Source: Actinoallomurus soli (GTDB lineage: Bacteria > Actinomycetota > Actinomycetes > Streptosporangiales > Streptosporangiaceae). From it: a stretch of DNA of 64,000 nt. The notes under the pieces are model-generated. The model ran no database searches. It saw nothing but the letters and a program-made list of their open reading frames with translations, and was not told the origin of the DNA. This document shows positions 18,308-25,990 of this stretch, one piece after another (positions within the stretch are counted from its first letter, which is position 1; each line of letters begins with the position of its first letter). The position numbers and the translations under genes were made by a program. The stretch spans positions 124,001 to 188,000 of the forward strand of contig NZ_JAMXMV010000011.1 in assembly GCF_024055715.1 (NCBI RefSeq), written 5' to 3'.

Positions 18308-18323
18308 ACCTGTCAGACCACTT
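18258..18323. promoter_or_regulatory. Repeated AAGTGG boxes, probable MocR/PdxR operator
   Basis: AAGTGG occurs at 18258-18263, 18274-18279 and 18298-18303, with an inverted CCACTT at 18318-18323. The contexts AAAGTGGTTC and (minus strand) GAAGTGGTCTGA are close to the AAAGTGGW(T)CTA motif known for corynebacterial PdxR. They lie at the junction of the divergent MocR and PPOX genes. Binding is inferred. Confidence 0.55.
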
Positions 18324-18342
18324 CGACCCTACCGTCGTGGCC

Positions 18343-19002
18343 ATGACCACTCCGCCGCCGTCCGAGGCACCCCCTGCCGCTTCCGCGCTCTCCGGCACCG
18401 AGCGCACCCGGATACGCCGCCTCTCCGAGCGCGCCGCCACCGACCGGCAGGCGCTGTACGACGTCCTCGACGCCGGGCGCATCTGCCACCTCGGCGTGAT
18501 CGTCGACGGCTCGCCGCGGGTCCTGCCGACGGGGTACGGCCGCGATGGGGACACCCTCTACCTGCACGGTTCGACGGGCGCCGCCAGCCTGAGGACGGAC
18601 GGCGAGATCTGCGTCACGGTCACCCACCTCGACGGACTCGTCCTGGCGCGCTCGCTCTTCCACCACTCGATCAACTACCGCAGCGCCGTGATCTACGGAC
18701 GGCCCCGGCCGGTCACCGACCCGGACGAGAAGCTCGCCGGGCTCCGCGCCGTGGTGGAGAACCTCAACCCCGGCCGCTGGAACGTCGCCCGCCTCCCCAC
18801 CCGCAAGGAGCTCGCCGCGACCGCCGTCCTCGCCCTGCCGCTCGACGAGGCGTCGGTGAAGCTCCGCCAGGGCCCGCCCGGGGACGACGAGGAGGACTAC
18901 GCGCTCGACGTCTGGGCGGGTGTGCTGCCGGTCCGGGAGGTCCTCGGCGGGCCGGTTCCCGACCCTCGGCTCCGGTCGGGGATCAGGTATTCCGAAGAGT
19001 GA
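18343..19002 (+). CDS. Pyridoxamine 5'-phosphate oxidase family flavoprotein (Nim-like)
   Basis: 219 residues with a split-barrel FMN fold. The core runs from about residue 40: LDAGRICHLGVIVDGSPRVL, then GRDGDTLYLHGSTGAAS and VTVTHLDGLVLARSLFHHS. This subgroup binds FMN or a related cofactor and is often annotated as nitroreductase or PPOX-class; true PNP oxidase activity is doubtful. The ATG at 18343 is used because it starts after the regulatory boxes. It is divergent from the MocR regulator, which supports a vitamin B6 or flavin-linked role under PLP control. Confidence 0.85.
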   Translation: MTTPPPSEAPPAASALSGTERTRIRRLSERAATDRQALYDVLDAGRICHLGVIVDGSPRVLPTGYGRDGDTLYLHGSTGAASLRTDGEICVTVTHLDGLVLARSLFHHSINYRSAVIYGRPRPVTDPDEKLAGLRAVVENLNPGRWNVARLPTRKELAATAVLALPLDEASVKLRQGPPGDDEEDYALDVWAGVLPVREVLGGPVPDPRLRSGIRYSEE

Positions 19003-19025
19003 TATGACCCACATACCCTGACCCC

Positions 19026-20498
19026 ATGACTCCTGCGGGCTGGTACCGCGATCCGTACGGCGATCCGGCACTTCTGCGCTGGTGGGACGGCCACCAGTGG
19101 ACCCAGACGACGCAACCGTTCGGCGGAGGCCCCCAGGCGCCCTGGGGCGGCGCGCCGACGTGGGCCCCGCCCGGCGGAGGGCCGCCGCCCCAGGAGCGGA
19201 CGGCCTCCGGCCCGGGCGAGCCCTCCGCGCGGGTGGAAGGGAACCCGGAGGCGGCCGGACTCGCGGCGCGGGCGGAGGAGAATCCGGACGCGAGCGAACC
19301 CGCAGCGCAGGCCGAGGGAGGCCCGGACGGGAGTGAACCCGCCGCAGGGGGCGAGGGAGCTCCGGACCCGAGCGGCTCCGCGGCGCGGACCGAGGACGGT
19401 CCGGACCCGAGCGGATTCACGGCGCGGACCGAGGGAGGCTCGGACTCGACCGGCCCCGCCCCGAGGGCCGAGGAGGGAGTCCCCGGCGCGGCCGGACCGG
19501 CGACGCAGGCATGGGAAGGCCCCGGCGGGAGTGTGCCGGCGTGGCAGGGCCCCGGTGGGAGCGGGCCGGCGACGCAGACGTGGGGCGGCCCAGGTACGGC
19601 GGCCGCCCCGCCCGCCTGGGGACAGGCGAGCCCGGATGCAGCTCCGGCCTGGCCGGGAGCGGGCCCGGGACAGACCTCCTGGCCGGGAGCGGGCCCGGGG
19701 CAGGCGGCTTGGCCCGAAGCAGGTCCGGGCCAGGCAGGTCCGGGACAGGCGAACTGGCCGGGGGCGGGTCCGGGACAGGCGGGCTGGCCGGGAGCCGGGC
19801 CGGGACAGGCGGTCCCGCCGCCGTGGGCCCACCCGGGACCGGAGGCCCGCCGAAGCCGCGGCCGGCTCCCCCTCCTGATCGGCGGCGGCGCCGCCGTTGT
19901 GATCATCATCACGGTCGTCGCGGTCCTCCTCGCCACGAACGTCTTCGGCGGGAGCGGCGACAAGACCGGCCGGTCACCGGTCGTCGCGACCATCACCGAC
20001 GCCCAGGCCGGCATCTCCTATCCCCGGCTCGGCGGAACGTGGCGGACCGAGACCGTCGCTCCGAGCGGCACCCTGGGCAAGCTCGGCTTCGACCAGGGCG
20101 AGACCGCCACCGTCATGGCCGACTTCCAGAACGGCCAGCCGTACCTCGCCAGCGTCTACAGCGGCGTCAGCACCGACATCTCCACCGACCCGCTGCAGAC
20201 CAAGGCCAAGACCGTGTTCGCGGCCCTGGAGCCGGCGGCCTACCCCGCCCACACCCGCCAGGACCTGGCCTCCGAGTCCCACCCCGTCGGCGGACACGAT
20301 GGCTGGCTCCTGAAGGTCCGGCTGACCTTCCCCCAGGCCGGGTCACAACACTGGAACTTCCGTACGGAGACGGCCGCGCTCGTGCTCGTCGACCGCGGGA
20401 ACGGCCAGGCGCCGGCGGAGTTCTACGTCTCGATTCCGGACAGTCACAAGCGCCAGGGCGACCTCGATCTGCTCCTGACCTCACTCAAAGTGTCCTGA
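19026..20498 (+). CDS. DUF2510 protein with long repetitive linker and membrane segment
   Basis: 490 residues. Residues 1-30 are a DUF2510 domain ([20 protein letters not shown], then QWT), common at the N-terminus of actinobacterial membrane proteins. Residues 40-275 are low complexity: Glu/Gly/Pro/Ala repeats (ARAEEGPDPSG type) that change to WPGAGPGQA units near 205-265. A membrane segment lies near 281-303, followed by an outer globular domain of about 180 residues resembling secreted lipoprotein-like domains of unknown function. No Shine-Dalgarno precedes ATG 19026. The gene is directly upstream of orn. Confidence 0.8.
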   Translation: MTPAGWYRDPYGDPALLRWWDGHQWTQTTQPFGGGPQAPWGGAPTWAPPGGGPPPQERTASGPGEPSARVEGNPEAAGLAARAEENPDASEPAAQAEGGPDGSEPAAGGEGAPDPSGSAARTEDGPDPSGFTARTEGGSDSTGPAPRAEEGVPGAAGPATQAWEGPGGSVPAWQGPGGSGPATQTWGGPGTAAAPPAWGQASPDAAPAWPGAGPGQTSWPGAGPGQAAWPEAGPGQAGPGQANWPGAGPGQAGWPGAGPGQAVPPPWAHPGPEARRSRGRLPLLIGGGAAVVIIITVVAVLLATNVFGGSGDKTGRSPVVATITDAQAGISYPRLGGTWRTETVAPSGTLGKLGFDQGETATVMADFQNGQPYLASVYSGVSTDISTDPLQTKAKTVFAALEPAAYPAHTRQDLASESHPVGGHDGWLLKVRLTFPQAGSQHWNFRTETAALVLVDRGNGQAPAEFYVSIPDSHKRQGDLDLLLTSLKVS

Positions 20499-20518
20499 CA
20501 GGACTTATGGTGAAGGTC

Positions 20519-21115
20519 ATGAACGACCGGCTGGTCTGGATCGACTGTGAAATGACCGGGCTCGACCTGCGGCGCGATGCGCTGATCGAGATCGCCGCCC
20601 TGGTGACCGACAGTGAGCTCAACATCCTCGACGTGGGCATCGACCTGGTGATCAAGCCTCCCCAGGAGGCCGTGGAGCAGATGTCGAAGGTCGTGCGCGA
20701 CATGCACACGGCCTCCGGGCTGCTCGACGTGCTGCCCGGCGGCATCACCCTGGCGGAGGCGGAGAACCGCGTCCTGGAGTACGTCCGCTCCCACGTTCCC
20801 GGGGTCAAGAAGGCCCCCTTGTGCGGCAACTCCATCGCGACCGACCGGTCCTTCCTCGCTCGCGACATGCCCGCCCTGGACGCCCACCTGCACTACCGGA
20901 TGATCGACGTGTCGTCGATCAAGGAGCTGGCCCGCCGCTGGTACCCCCGGGCGTACTTCGCCAGTCCCGAGAAGAAGGGCGGCCACCGCGCCCTCGCCGA
21001 CATCACCGAGAGCATCACCGAGCTCCGCTACTACCGCGAGGCCGTGTTCGTGCCCCAGCCGGGACCGGACTCCGAGACGGCCCGCGCCATCGCGGCGAAT
21101 ATCGGTGACCGATGA
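20519..21115 (+). CDS. orn: Oligoribonuclease
   Basis: 198 residues of the DEDDh exonuclease family, which degrades 2-5 nucleotide RNAs (and pGpG) to mononucleotides. Motifs: Exo [13 protein letters not shown] (Asp, Glu), Exo II with [17 protein letters not shown], Exo [11 protein letters not shown] (His, Asp). Length and motif order match actinobacterial Orn closely. The ATG at 20519 follows GGTGAAGGTC and gives the [11 protein letters not shown] start typical of the family; ATG 20507 is a weaker option. tRNA-His lies directly downstream, an arrangement frequent in actinomycetes. Confidence 0.97.
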   Translation: MNDRLVWIDCEMTGLDLRRDALIEIAALVTDSELNILDVGIDLVIKPPQEAVEQMSKVVRDMHTASGLLDVLPGGITLAEAENRVLEYVRSHVPGVKKAPLCGNSIATDRSFLARDMPALDAHLHYRMIDVSSIKELARRWYPRAYFASPEKKGGHRALADITESITELRYYREAVFVPQPGPDSETARAIAANIGDR

Positions 21116-21162
21116 GGTCCCGAAAGCCGCTACACTTCATCACGCCGCCTCGTGCGGACATG

Positions 21163-21238
21163 GTGGGTGTAGCTCAGTTGGCAGAGCACCAGGTTGTGGT
21201 CCTGGGTGTCGGGGGTTCAAGTCCCCTCACTCACCCCA
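21163..21238 (+). tRNA. tRNA-His (GTG anticodon)
   Basis: A full cloverleaf can be drawn: acceptor GTGGGTG/CACTCAC, D-arm GCTC/GAGC, anticodon arm CCAGG-TTGTGGT-CCTGG with anticodon GTG, T-arm GGGGG-TTCAAGT-CCCCT, and encoded CCA at 21236-21238. A G at 21162 can serve as the extra G-1 of tRNA-His, opposite C at 21235. Confidence 0.97.
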
Positions 21239-21243
21239 AGATG

Positions 21244-21273
21244 AAGGCCCCGGCGCGTTCGCGCCGGGGCCTT
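21244..21273 (+). terminator. Terminator hairpin after tRNA-His
   Basis: AAGGCCCCGGCGC (21244-21256) pairs perfectly with GCGCCGGGGCCTT (21261-21273) around a GTTC loop. It has no long T-run, as usual in this GC range. Confidence 0.75.
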
Positions 21274-21361
21274 CGGCCTTCTCCGGTGCCCCACGGCCTT
21301 CGTCTCCCTTCCGACCCCGCCCGGCTCACGTCCCCCCGTGACCGCGTCCCCCGGAGGCAGG

Positions 21362-21913
21362 ATGAGTTCCGACGGTCCGCTGCCGCTCCGTGTCATGGTC
21401 GTCGACGGCGACCCGGCCCTGATCTCGTTGCTGCAGGACAGCGACGAGCTCGACGTGGTGAACGAGCCGGGTGAGCCCACAGCGCCCGGAGAGGCCCTGG
21501 AAGCCGCGGAACGCCTGAGACCGGATCTCGTGATCGTCGGCCCGGAGTTCGCGGCTCACGCGGCTCCTCTGAGCCGCAGGGTGCGCATCTTCGTGGTCTG
21601 TAACGAGCCCACCGCCGCGTCGGCGGCCCTCCGCGAGGGCGCGAGCGGCCATCTCACCCCTGACCGGTTCACCGCCCGCGAACTCCTCCAGGTCTTCCGC
21701 GACGCCGATCGCGCCGACCTCGACCTTTCCGCCCGCGAGGCCGAGGTCATGGACCTGATCGCCGGCGGCCGCTCCAACGGCGAGATCGCCCGGGAGCTGT
21801 TCCTCAGCGAGAAGACGGTCAAGAACCACGTGAACCGCATCTACGCCAAGCTCAGGGTCGGCTCACGGGCGGCCGCAATCACCCTCTGGCGGGCCCGCCC
21901 CCGACCCCGCTGA
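21362..21913 (+). CDS. LuxR family regulator with degenerate receiver domain
   Basis: 183 residues: a receiver-like domain (about 7-115) and a LuxR helix-turn-helix (about 122-180, [35 protein letters not shown]). In the receiver the acidic VVDGD remains, but the phospho-acceptor Asp position reads DLVIVGPEF and the conserved Lys position reads GHLTPD. It is therefore unlikely to be phosphorylated in the normal way and may bind a ligand or act constitutively. The ATG at 21362 has CGGAGGCAGG directly upstream. No histidine kinase is near, consistent with an orphan regulator. Confidence 0.87.
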   Translation: MSSDGPLPLRVMVVDGDPALISLLQDSDELDVVNEPGEPTAPGEALEAAERLRPDLVIVGPEFAAHAAPLSRRVRIFVVCNEPTAASAALREGASGHLTPDRFTARELLQVFRDADRADLDLSAREAEVMDLIAGGRSNGEIARELFLSEKTVKNHVNRIYAKLRVGSRAAAITLWRARPRPR

Positions 21914-21987
21914 CCAGGGCCGACGGGTGGTGGGTCATTCGATTCGCAACTAGGGCAAGGGTGCTGCTAGAGTTACGGACGTCGCAA

Positions 21988-22060
21988 GCGCCGCTAGCTC
22001 AATTGGCAGAGCAGCGGACTCTTAATCCGCGGGTTCGGGGTTCAAGTCCCTGGCGGCGCA
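21988..22060 (+). tRNA. tRNA-Lys (CTT anticodon)
   Basis: Acceptor GCGCCGC (21988-21994) pairs perfectly with GCGGCGC (22053-22059), D-arm GCTC/GAGC, anticodon arm GCGGA-CTCTTAA-TCCGC with anticodon CTT at 22021-22023, T-arm CGGGG-TTCAAGT-CCCTG, discriminator A. CCA is not encoded (CCC follows). Confidence 0.97.
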
Positions 22061-22067
22061 CCCGTCC

Positions 22068-22111
22068 GGCCTGGGCGTTCTCGGTTCCACCGAGAACGCC
22101 CAGTGTCTGTT
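22068..22111. repeat. 44-bp direct repeat, left copy
   Basis: These 44 bases, starting 8 bases after tRNA-Lys and spanning its terminator, are repeated without a mismatch at 40238-40281 in the same orientation, 18,170 bp away. The next roughly 39 bases are also similar (about three in four identical, for example TTTGGCG and TGGTTGCTC). It may mark the left end of an inserted or rearranged region. Confidence 0.85.
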
Positions 22112-22113
22112 TT
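22071..22113 (+). terminator. Terminator of tRNA-Lys
   Basis: CTGGGCGTTCTCGG (22071-22084) pairs perfectly with CCGAGAACGCCCAG (22090-22103) over a 5-base loop, then TGTCTGTTTT. It lies inside the 44-bp repeat that recurs at 40238. Confidence 0.85.
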
Positions 22114-23353
22114 GGGCCGGTTTGGCGACCATGGTTGCTCCGTGCTTGTTCGGATGCTTGATCTTGGTAATCCGACCCCGGGCACCGGCGGAACGGCGCG
22201 CGCCACCACGACCGGCAGCCCGCCCGCGAACCGGCCGGGGATTACCGATACGCCGGCCGAGGCGGCAGGCGACCAGCCGGCACGCCCCCACCTCTGGTGC
22301 AACCGAACATCCCCTCCCCCGCCAAGCCGCCTGCGGGGTGCACACCAGGAAGGCTCTCCAGCCCCGCGCAGACGGTCGCTACGGCGGCACCGAAGCCTTC
22401 GATGATCACAGCCTCAGCTCGGCGGCCCGGTAGCGCCGCTACGAGCGTCTGACCGAGCTCCAGCCCGGAGTAGACAGATCCGCGAACGCGCCAACCAGGC
22501 ATATGCCGATGGACTGCCTACGATCTGCCCAGGCCGACAACCATGAGCAGCGACCAGGGATCACGGCTTGCCGCCCTCGGTGCACACCTTCGACAGCAGT
22601 GATGACCTGCGACTTTCGAAATGTCCGAATCGACGTCAGCCCCGCTGCCTGCGGCTTCGAACCTGCGGATTAAAAGTCCACAGCCGTTCGAGAATTCCCT
22701 ACTCGAAGCGATACCGCGCCCTCTTTCGCAGTACCACTACATGTCATTTGGTCCGCGTTCGCCATCTTCTTAGCGATGCATCGGTCTGACGGCGTACCGG
22801 GTGCTGCCGAGCCGTGTCGCGACATCCGAGCGAACGCCGAGCAAACAATCCGGCCGTGGGGGCTGCAGCTCCTATGCTTGGAGGCGCTCGCTTCCGTCAC
22901 ATACGTCGGTGGACGCCCACGGTTTGGGACGAGCGTCTGTCAGGACGACGAGGGGGCTCGACTTACGCCAATCGCTCTCAACTCCAGGCCAGTCGACAGT
23001 CGAGCACGTACGTGAATACCGTCACCGGCGCTTTGGCCCTTGTTCGGAGGGCCGCGCCGATTCAATCTTTTCTAACCTGGTCGATCTCGTGGTTATCGAC
23101 GAGGCAGCCACGTGTCTTGTGGTTTCAGCGCGTGCAGTTGAAGTATCCGACCAGGAGTAGGCCGGCGGTGCGCGATTCGGTGAGGTAGGCGGTGAGCTGA
23201 TCTTAGATTTCGAATGATCCGTCACCGATCTTCGCGGCCACCGCGTCGGCGACAGTAGCGTGTCCGCTACTGGTCACCCAAATACGGTCGGGAGGGCCAC
23301 CCCAGGGCATTGAGGCGGTAAAATCCTGCTCAGCGGCGGAGAAAGGAGCGGGC
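22114..23353. other. Long stretch without an intact gene, lower GC
   Basis: About 1.24 kb downstream of tRNA-Lys with visibly lower GC than its surroundings. No frame shows convincing codon bias plus a start site. Two hints remain: a tRNA-Lys-like fragment on the minus strand at 22655-22679, and a minus-strand coding-like track at roughly 23155-23345 (containing PPDRIWVTSSGHATVADA) broken by a TAA, which may be a decayed gene. The rest looks like eroded accessory DNA. Confidence 0.5.
22655..22679 (-). pseudogene. tRNA-Lys-like fragment
   Basis: Read on the minus strand, this 25-base stretch contains GGACTTTTAATCCGCAGG followed by TTCGAAG. It matches the anticodon-to-T-arm part of the intact tRNA-Lys at 21988 with about four differences, one of which changes the anticodon from CTT to TTT. 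No acceptor or D-arm can be folded around it. It may be a leftover of a past integration at a lysine tRNA gene, or chance. Confidence 0.3.
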
Positions 23354-23992
23354 GTGGCGTTCCGCTATTATCTGTACGTCAGCGATGCCAAGGTTTCCAT
23401 GCTGCTGTCGCAGATCGACCCGGGTTGGTCACGCAAGCGGGTGACAGAGATGAACATCGGCCTAAAGATGGCTGGTGCCCGGCGCACCGTGGAAACCACG
23501 GGCACGGACCGCTTCGCCCGTCTGGAGCGGGTCCTGAACCATCTGGGGGATTTCGGCGATCTCGGCGATGTCGACGAACCTGGCCAGTTTGTGCACGGTG
23601 TACTGCCGATGCAGTGGGGTGCCATCGGAGACAATGACACCGTGTACTTCGGAGGGCACAGCGAGCGGACCGTCGTCGGGCTCGGTGGATCGGCGGGACA
23701 CGTGGTTAGCGGCGCGACTTCCGGAGGGCCGCCCCAGCCTCAGTTGAGCGCCTCGCTCGTCCCCGCGCTGCTGGACCGGCTCGCCGCGCTGGCGGCAGGG
23801 GATGAGCCTTCTGACGTCGACGCCCTGGGCGCCGTTGTACGTGCCAACTCCGCGCTCCGCGGTCCCGTCCAGACCGTGGAGTTTGTGGCGAAGCGCATGC
23901 TGTACGGCCCGTGCCCGTACCCTGAGCTGTATCCGCATAGCGATATGGCGGTGTTGCTCGGCAGTCCGCTCTACGTCGCCTTGGCGGAATGA
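23354..23992 (+). CDS. Conserved hypothetical protein (DUF7019-like)
   Basis: 212 residues, soluble, no signal peptide. The N-terminus FRYYLYVSDAKVSMLLSQID and the block VDEPGQFVHGVLPMQWGAI recall an actinobacterial family listed as DUF7019; I hold that with moderate confidence. GTG 23354 has AAAGGAG seven bases upstream. Its stop overlaps the start of the next gene in an ATGA junction, so the two are co-translated. Together they converge on the two-kinase operon, which points to a joint accessory function. Codon use is less GC-biased than in core genes. Confidence 0.75.
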   Translation: MAFRYYLYVSDAKVSMLLSQIDPGWSRKRVTEMNIGLKMAGARRTVETTGTDRFARLERVLNHLGDFGDLGDVDEPGQFVHGVLPMQWGAIGDNDTVYFGGHSERTVVGLGGSAGHVVSGATSGGPPQPQLSASLVPALLDRLAALAAGDEPSDVDALGAVVRANSALRGPVQTVEFVAKRMLYGPCPYPELYPHSDMAVLLGSPLYVALAE

Positions 23993-24735
23993 GGCGGCCA
24001 GGGCGGCGTGGGGCGCGCCCTGTCGAACCGCCGGTTTCGGAGCTGATCGACGCGACGACAGTCGTGATGCTGGATCTGGCGATCCATCCGCTGAGCCTGG
24101 TCGTTGATGCGGGCGGGGCCCGGATGCTCGCCGAAATGCCGGGCAGCGCACTGCACACCCGCAGCCGAGGCCCGTACACGCCAGATAACCTGCCGCCTGA
24201 GGCGGTGGAGACGGTCAAGTGGGTGGCGCTGCGCTGGTCGTGTCATCCGGACCCGCCCGAATTTACAGTCGAGGGCGGTGGAAGGTGGCCCCGGCTTTCC
24301 GCGCTGTTCACGGCCCGAGGTGTCCTGGTGACCTTCGTTGTGCCCGAGGACGCATCCGAGATGTACGCGCCCGAGCCAGGCCAGGCCGGAGTGGAGTTCC
24401 ACATCCGGCTGGCGCTGGAACAATTGGCTAAGTCCTTGCGCGCAGCCAGCCGGGAACTCGGCGGCGAACCCCCTGTTGCACTGTCACTCAGCTACTCGGC
24501 CGACCCGGACTACGAGGCGAAGGCAGCTCATGTCCCCGAGCCCTGGAAGCGCGCTATCCCCGAGGTCATGCCCACCATCAACGTCGACCGCAGCCAATGG
24601 TCGCGCAAACAGCGGGCGGCCCATGACAAGGCCTTGCGGGCCACCGGTTACACCGATCAACGGGTGGATCCGCTGCGCCATACGGGATTCGCGGTGCACG
24701 TCATCAGTTCATGCCTGCGCGATCTCGACGCCTAA
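23989..24735 (+). CDS. Hypothetical protein, partner of the DUF7019-like gene
   Basis: 248 residues if started at the ATG that overlaps the preceding stop (ATGA); internal GTG codons around residues 12-16 are alternatives. No membrane segment or known motif is visible. The C-terminal part is basic and aromatic (NVDRSQWSRKQRAAHDKALR, then VISSCLRDLDA). I do not recognise the family. It ends 16 bases from the end of the FHA kinase gene on the other strand. Confidence 0.7.
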   Translation: MRRPGRRGARPVEPPVSELIDATTVVMLDLAIHPLSLVVDAGGARMLAEMPGSALHTRSRGPYTPDNLPPEAVETVKWVALRWSCHPDPPEFTVEGGGRWPRLSALFTARGVLVTFVVPEDASEMYAPEPGQAGVEFHIRLALEQLAKSLRAASRELGGEPPVALSLSYSADPDYEAKAAHVPEPWKRAIPEVMPTINVDRSQWSRKQRAAHDKALRATGYTDQRVDPLRHTGFAVHVISSCLRDLDA

Positions 24736-24751
24736 GTCCGCGACGGCGCTT

Positions 24752-25990
24752 TCACAGGGTGATGTCCCGCAGGGCCAAGGCCAGTTCGTCCGCCGTACGA
24801 ACCGTGATACGGGGAGTGTCCGTCAAGGCCTCGTCGATCACCTTCGCCAACTGCGGCGGAACTGACGGGTCGCGGTCCCGTATTCGTACCACCGGCTCGC
24901 GCAAGGCGATGGCGACCGGGTCTCGGCCCAGCGGGAAGTCGCGTGGGGTGGCGCCAGTGAGCATCCAGTAAAGGCAGGCCGCCGTCGCCCAGATGTCGAC
25001 CTCCGGACCAACGTACTTATAGCTCACCAGTTGGACGCGGGGCGCGAAGGGAATCGTGCCGCCGAGCGCACCGGTCCGAGTGTGGCCGGACAGGCCCGCC
25101 CGCTCGAACGCTTTGGCCAAGCCGAAGTCCCCAAGCTTCACCAGAGGTCGGCCCTCTGGGCCCGTACCCGCCAGCAGGATGTTGGCGGGCTTGACGTCGC
25201 GGTGCACCAGGCCGCGGGCATGGGTGTTCTCCCCGTCCGGCTGCGGGCTGACTGGGAGGATGGCCTGGTGCGCGTGCGACAGGGCTGACAGCACTTGGCG
25301 CACGACAGCCAGTGCATCGACCCGCGGGATTTTGCCGCCATGCCGCGCGGCCAACTGTTCGAGGTTGCCTTCGGCGCAGTATTCCGTGGCGAAATACAAA
25401 GCATCGTCCTCATCGCCGGCCTCCTGGAACCTGACGATGTGCGGGTGTCGCAAGGCGCGGATACCCTCGACCTCGCGGCGGAAGGCGAAACGCGCGTTGT
25501 CGTCGACACGTCCGAAGGTCCACATCCGTTTCAGCGCTACCACCTGGCCGGAGTCCAGGTGGCGTGCGAGGTGGACGACCCCCTGGGAGCCACGGCCCAG
25601 TTCGCGGAGCAACTCGTAGCCCGGGGCCGTCACCGGTGCCGTCGGTTCCTCACCGGGCGCCGTCACATTGTCCTCGGTATCGATGACGCCGATCCGCAGC
25701 CGTACGTCTCCGATACGGACCTCGTCTCCGTCCGTCAATACCCACTCGGTAAGCCGGCCCAGCCGGTGGCCGTTGACGTGCGTACCGAAGCTGCTGCCTA
25801 GATCCCGCACTTGTAGCCGCGGTGGATCGACCGTGAGTCGGCAGTGCCGCCGAGACACGCTGCGGTGGTGGTCGGAGATCTTGATGTCGCACTCTTGCGA
25901 CCGGCCCACCAAACAGGTCGCCTGCTGGTCGAAGACGTACTCGGCTACGAAGGAGGCGGTGTGCACCTCGACGGTTACCCGTGGCCTCAT
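24752..25990 (-). CDS. FHA domain Ser/Thr protein kinase
   Basis: 412 residues. An N-terminal FHA domain (about 1-105) shows LVGRSQECDIKI, SVSRRHCRL, GSSFGTHVNG, the phosphothreonine-binding signature. The kinase domain (about 125-405) has the Gly loop LGRGSQGVVHLA, VALKRM, catalytic VHRDVKPANILL, DFGLA and the activation segment TIPFAPRVQLVSYKYVGPEVD. No membrane segment, so it is cytosolic. FHA placed before the kinase is unusual compared with PknB-like receptor kinases. ATG 25990 overlaps the stop of the WD40 kinase (ATGA), so the two are made together and may act in sequence, the FHA domain reading phosphothreonines on its partner. Confidence 0.9.
   Translation of the reverse strand: MRPRVTVEVHTASFVAEYVFDQQATCLVGRSQECDIKISDHHRSVSRRHCRLTVDPPRLQVRDLGSSFGTHVNGHRLGRLTEWVLTDGDEVRIGDVRLRIGVIDTEDNVTAPGEEPTAPVTAPGYELLRELGRGSQGVVHLARHLDSGQVVALKRMWTFGRVDDNARFAFRREVEGIRALRHPHIVRFQEAGDEDDALYFATEYCAEGNLEQLAARHGGKIPRVDALAVVRQVLSALSHAHQAILPVSPQPDGENTHARGLVHRDVKPANILLAGTGPEGRPLVKLGDFGLAKAFERAGLSGHTRTGALGGTIPFAPRVQLVSYKYVGPEVDIWATAACLYWMLTGATPRDFPLGRDPVAIALREPVVRIRDRDPSVPPQLAKVIDEALTDTPRITVRTADELALALRDITL

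Noticed and set aside
22103-22433. Short overlapping open frames after tRNA-Lys
   Set aside because: They lack a ribosome site, similarity or codon bias and overlap the 44-bp repeat; they look like chance frames.
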